Below are positions 5,407 to 6,681 of a stretch of DNA of 6,681 nt, piece after piece. The translations under genes were made by a program, and so were the position numbers. The DNA is from Betaproteobacteria bacterium (GTDB lineage: Bacteria; Pseudomonadota; Gammaproteobacteria; Burkholderiales; Usitatibacteraceae): the NCBI GenBank assembly GCA_012274175.1, contig JAAOZZ010000061.1:1-6681 (forward strand). Direction: 5' to 3'. The first letter of the stretch is position 1. Each line of letters opens with the position of its first letter. The notes under the pieces are model-generated. The model had not been told where the DNA came from, ran no database searches, and worked only from the letters and a program-made list of their open reading frames with translations.

Positions 5407-6681
5407 TTACTTGATGACCGGAGCGGTCTCGAAGGTGTGGTACGGCACGGGCGTGGGCAGGTGGGTCCACTCGAGCGAGTCGGCGCCTTCCCACGGCTTC
5501 TGCTCCGCGGGGCGCCCGCTGCGGATCGTCGAGAACACGTTGTAGACGAGCAGCAGCTGCGAGGCGCCGAAGAGGAATGCGCCGATGGACGACCACATGT
5601 TCCATTCCGCGAACTGCAGGGCGTAGTCGGGGACGCGCCGCGGCATGCCGGCGAGCCCGAGGAAGTGCTGGGGGAAGAACGCCAGGTTGAAGCCGATCAT
5701 CGACAGCCAGAAGTGCAGCTTGCCGAGGGACTCGTTGTACATGTGGCCGCTCCACTTCGGCAGCCAGAAGTAGATGCCCCCCATGATCCCGAAGAGCGCG
5801 CCGGAAACCAGCACGTAGTGGAAGTGCGCCACGACGTAATACGTGTTGTGCAGCGTGATGTCCACCGGGGCGATGGCGAGCACGAGCCCCGAGAAGCCGC
5901 CGATCGTGAACAGGCACAGGAACCCGATGGCGAAGAGCATCGGGGTCTCGAACGTCATGGAGCCGCGCCACATCGTGGCGATCCAGTTGAAGATCTTCAC
6001 GCCCGTGGGCACCGCGATGAGGATCGTCGCGTACATGAAGAAGAGGTTCCCGGCCGCCGGCATGCCGACCGTGAACATGTGGTGGCCCCAGACGATGAAG
6101 GACAGGATCGCGATCGAGGCGGTGGCGTACACCATCGAGGCGTAGCCGAAGAGCGGCTTGCGCGCGAACGCCGGGATGATCTGGGAGACGATCCCGAACG
6201 CCGGCAGGATCATGATGTACACCTCCGGGTGCCCGAAGAACCAGAAGATGTGCATGAACATCGTGGGGTCCCCGCCGCCGGCCGCGTTGAAGAAGCTGGT
6301 GCCGAAGTGGCGGTCGGTGAGCAGCATCGTGATCGAGCCCGCGAGCACCGGCATCACCGCGATCAGCAGGTAGGCCGTGATGAGCCACGTCCACACGAAC
6401 AGCGGCATCTTCATGAGCGTCATGCCCGGGGCGCGCATGTTGAGGATCGTGGTGATGATGTTGATCGATCCCATGATCGACGAGGCGCCGAGGATGTGGA
6501 TCGCGAGGATCGTCATGTCCATGGACATGCCCTGCTGGATCGACAGCGGCGGATAAAGCGTCCAGCCCGTGGCGATCGCGCCGCCCGGGGCGAGGAACGA
6601 GCCCAGCAGCAGGGTCCCGGCGGGGATCAGCAGCCAGAAGCTCCAGTTGTTCATCCGCGGGAAGGCCATGTCCGCGGCGCC
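5407..6681 (-). CDS. ctaD: Cytochrome c oxidase subunit I, aa3 type, 5' end outside window
   Basis: Catalytic subunit of the aa3-type heme-copper oxidase, reducing O2 to water and pumping protons. The last 424 residues are present; roughly 100 N-terminal residues, including one heme a ligand, lie beyond the right edge. The frame is open to the edge, reading [12 protein letters not shown], so the Met there is internal. Visible in order: the D-channel entry Asp (codon 6672-6670) and the Asn pair of [13 protein letters not shown] with the CuB His (6231-6229), the proton-shuttling Glu and the cross-linked Tyr; the CuB His pair in WGHHMFTVG (6084-6079); the K-channel Thr and Lys in PTGVKIFNW; and AHFHYV with the heme a3 and heme a histidines. 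Both proton channels are therefore intact: a canonical type A1 enzyme. It is upstream in the operon of the small ORF, ctaG, DUF2970 and ctaE. Confidence 0.98.
   Translation of the reverse strand, partial: GAADMAFPRMNNWSFWLLIPAGTLLLGSFLAPGGAIATGWTLYPPLSIQQGMSMDMTILAIHILGASSIMGSINIITTILNMRAPGMTLMKMPLFVWTWLITAYLLIAVMPVLAGSITMLLTDRHFGTSFFNAAGGGDPTMFMHIFWFFGHPEVYIMILPAFGIVSQIIPAFARKPLFGYASMVYATASIAILSFIVWGHHMFTVGMPAAGNLFFMYATILIAVPTGVKIFNWIATMWRGSMTFETPMLFAIGFLCLFTIGGFSGLVLAIAPVDITLHNTYYVVAHFHYVLVSGALFGIMGGIYFWLPKWSGHMYNESLGKLHFWLSMIGFNLAFFPQHFLGLAGMPRRVPDYALQFAEWNMWSSIGAFLFGASQLLLVYNVFSTIRSGRPAEQKPWEGADSLEWTHLPTPVPYHTFETAPVIK

Noticed and set aside
5366..6394. 342-codon open frame on the minus strand in another frame over ctaD
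   Set aside because: Its translation is His/Arg/Pro-rich and is a frame shadow of subunit I, whose conserved residues are all in the other frame.

Overview
This window is a compact, high-GC aa3-type cytochrome c oxidase locus, most likely chromosomal DNA of a betaproteobacterium. The evidence is the gene content and order: coxA/ctaD, a small assembly ORF, ctaG/cox11, a DUF2970 protein, coxC/ctaE, a DUF2909 protein, SURF1, a SCO-like membrane protein, ctaB/cox10 and sco. A sigma-32-type rpoH gene converges on the sco end. The lineage is inferred from protein similarity and remembered synteny, not from a search.

Left edge (1-544): the 3' half of rpoH on the + strand, closed by a textbook rho-independent terminator. 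Segment 545-3336 is a tightly packed minus-strand unit, read right to left as SURF1, SCO-like protein, ctaB, sco. Three of its four genes touch or overlap (ATGA and GTGA junctions). The only real gap is 22 bp, before ctaB, and it contains a perfect TATAAT on the minus strand. This gap is where related loci usually carry ctaA (COX15, heme A synthase), which is absent from the window. A 63-bp divergent region (3337-3399) separates SURF1 from a 65-residue two-helix DUF2909 gene on the + strand. A perfect inverted repeat (3614-3649) then serves as a bidirectional terminator between DUF2909 and the convergent structural operon.

Right part (3681-6681), minus strand: ctaD (5' end beyond the window), a 35-codon membrane micro-ORF that is easy to miss, ctaG, DUF2970 and ctaE. 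All four junctions are short, and the micro-ORF and ctaG share one base (TGATG).

Together the genes supply oxidase subunits I and III, CuB delivery (CtaG), CuA delivery (Sco), heme O synthesis (CtaB), and heme/subunit I assembly (SURF1). Three or four small or poorly characterised membrane proteins accompany them. Subunit II (ctaC/coxB), the N-terminal ~100 residues of subunit I and heme A synthase must lie outside. No mobile element, RNA gene, CRISPR array or prophage signal was seen. I see a conserved respiratory locus with several under-described components rather than a new system. No stretch over 300 bases lacks a gene.
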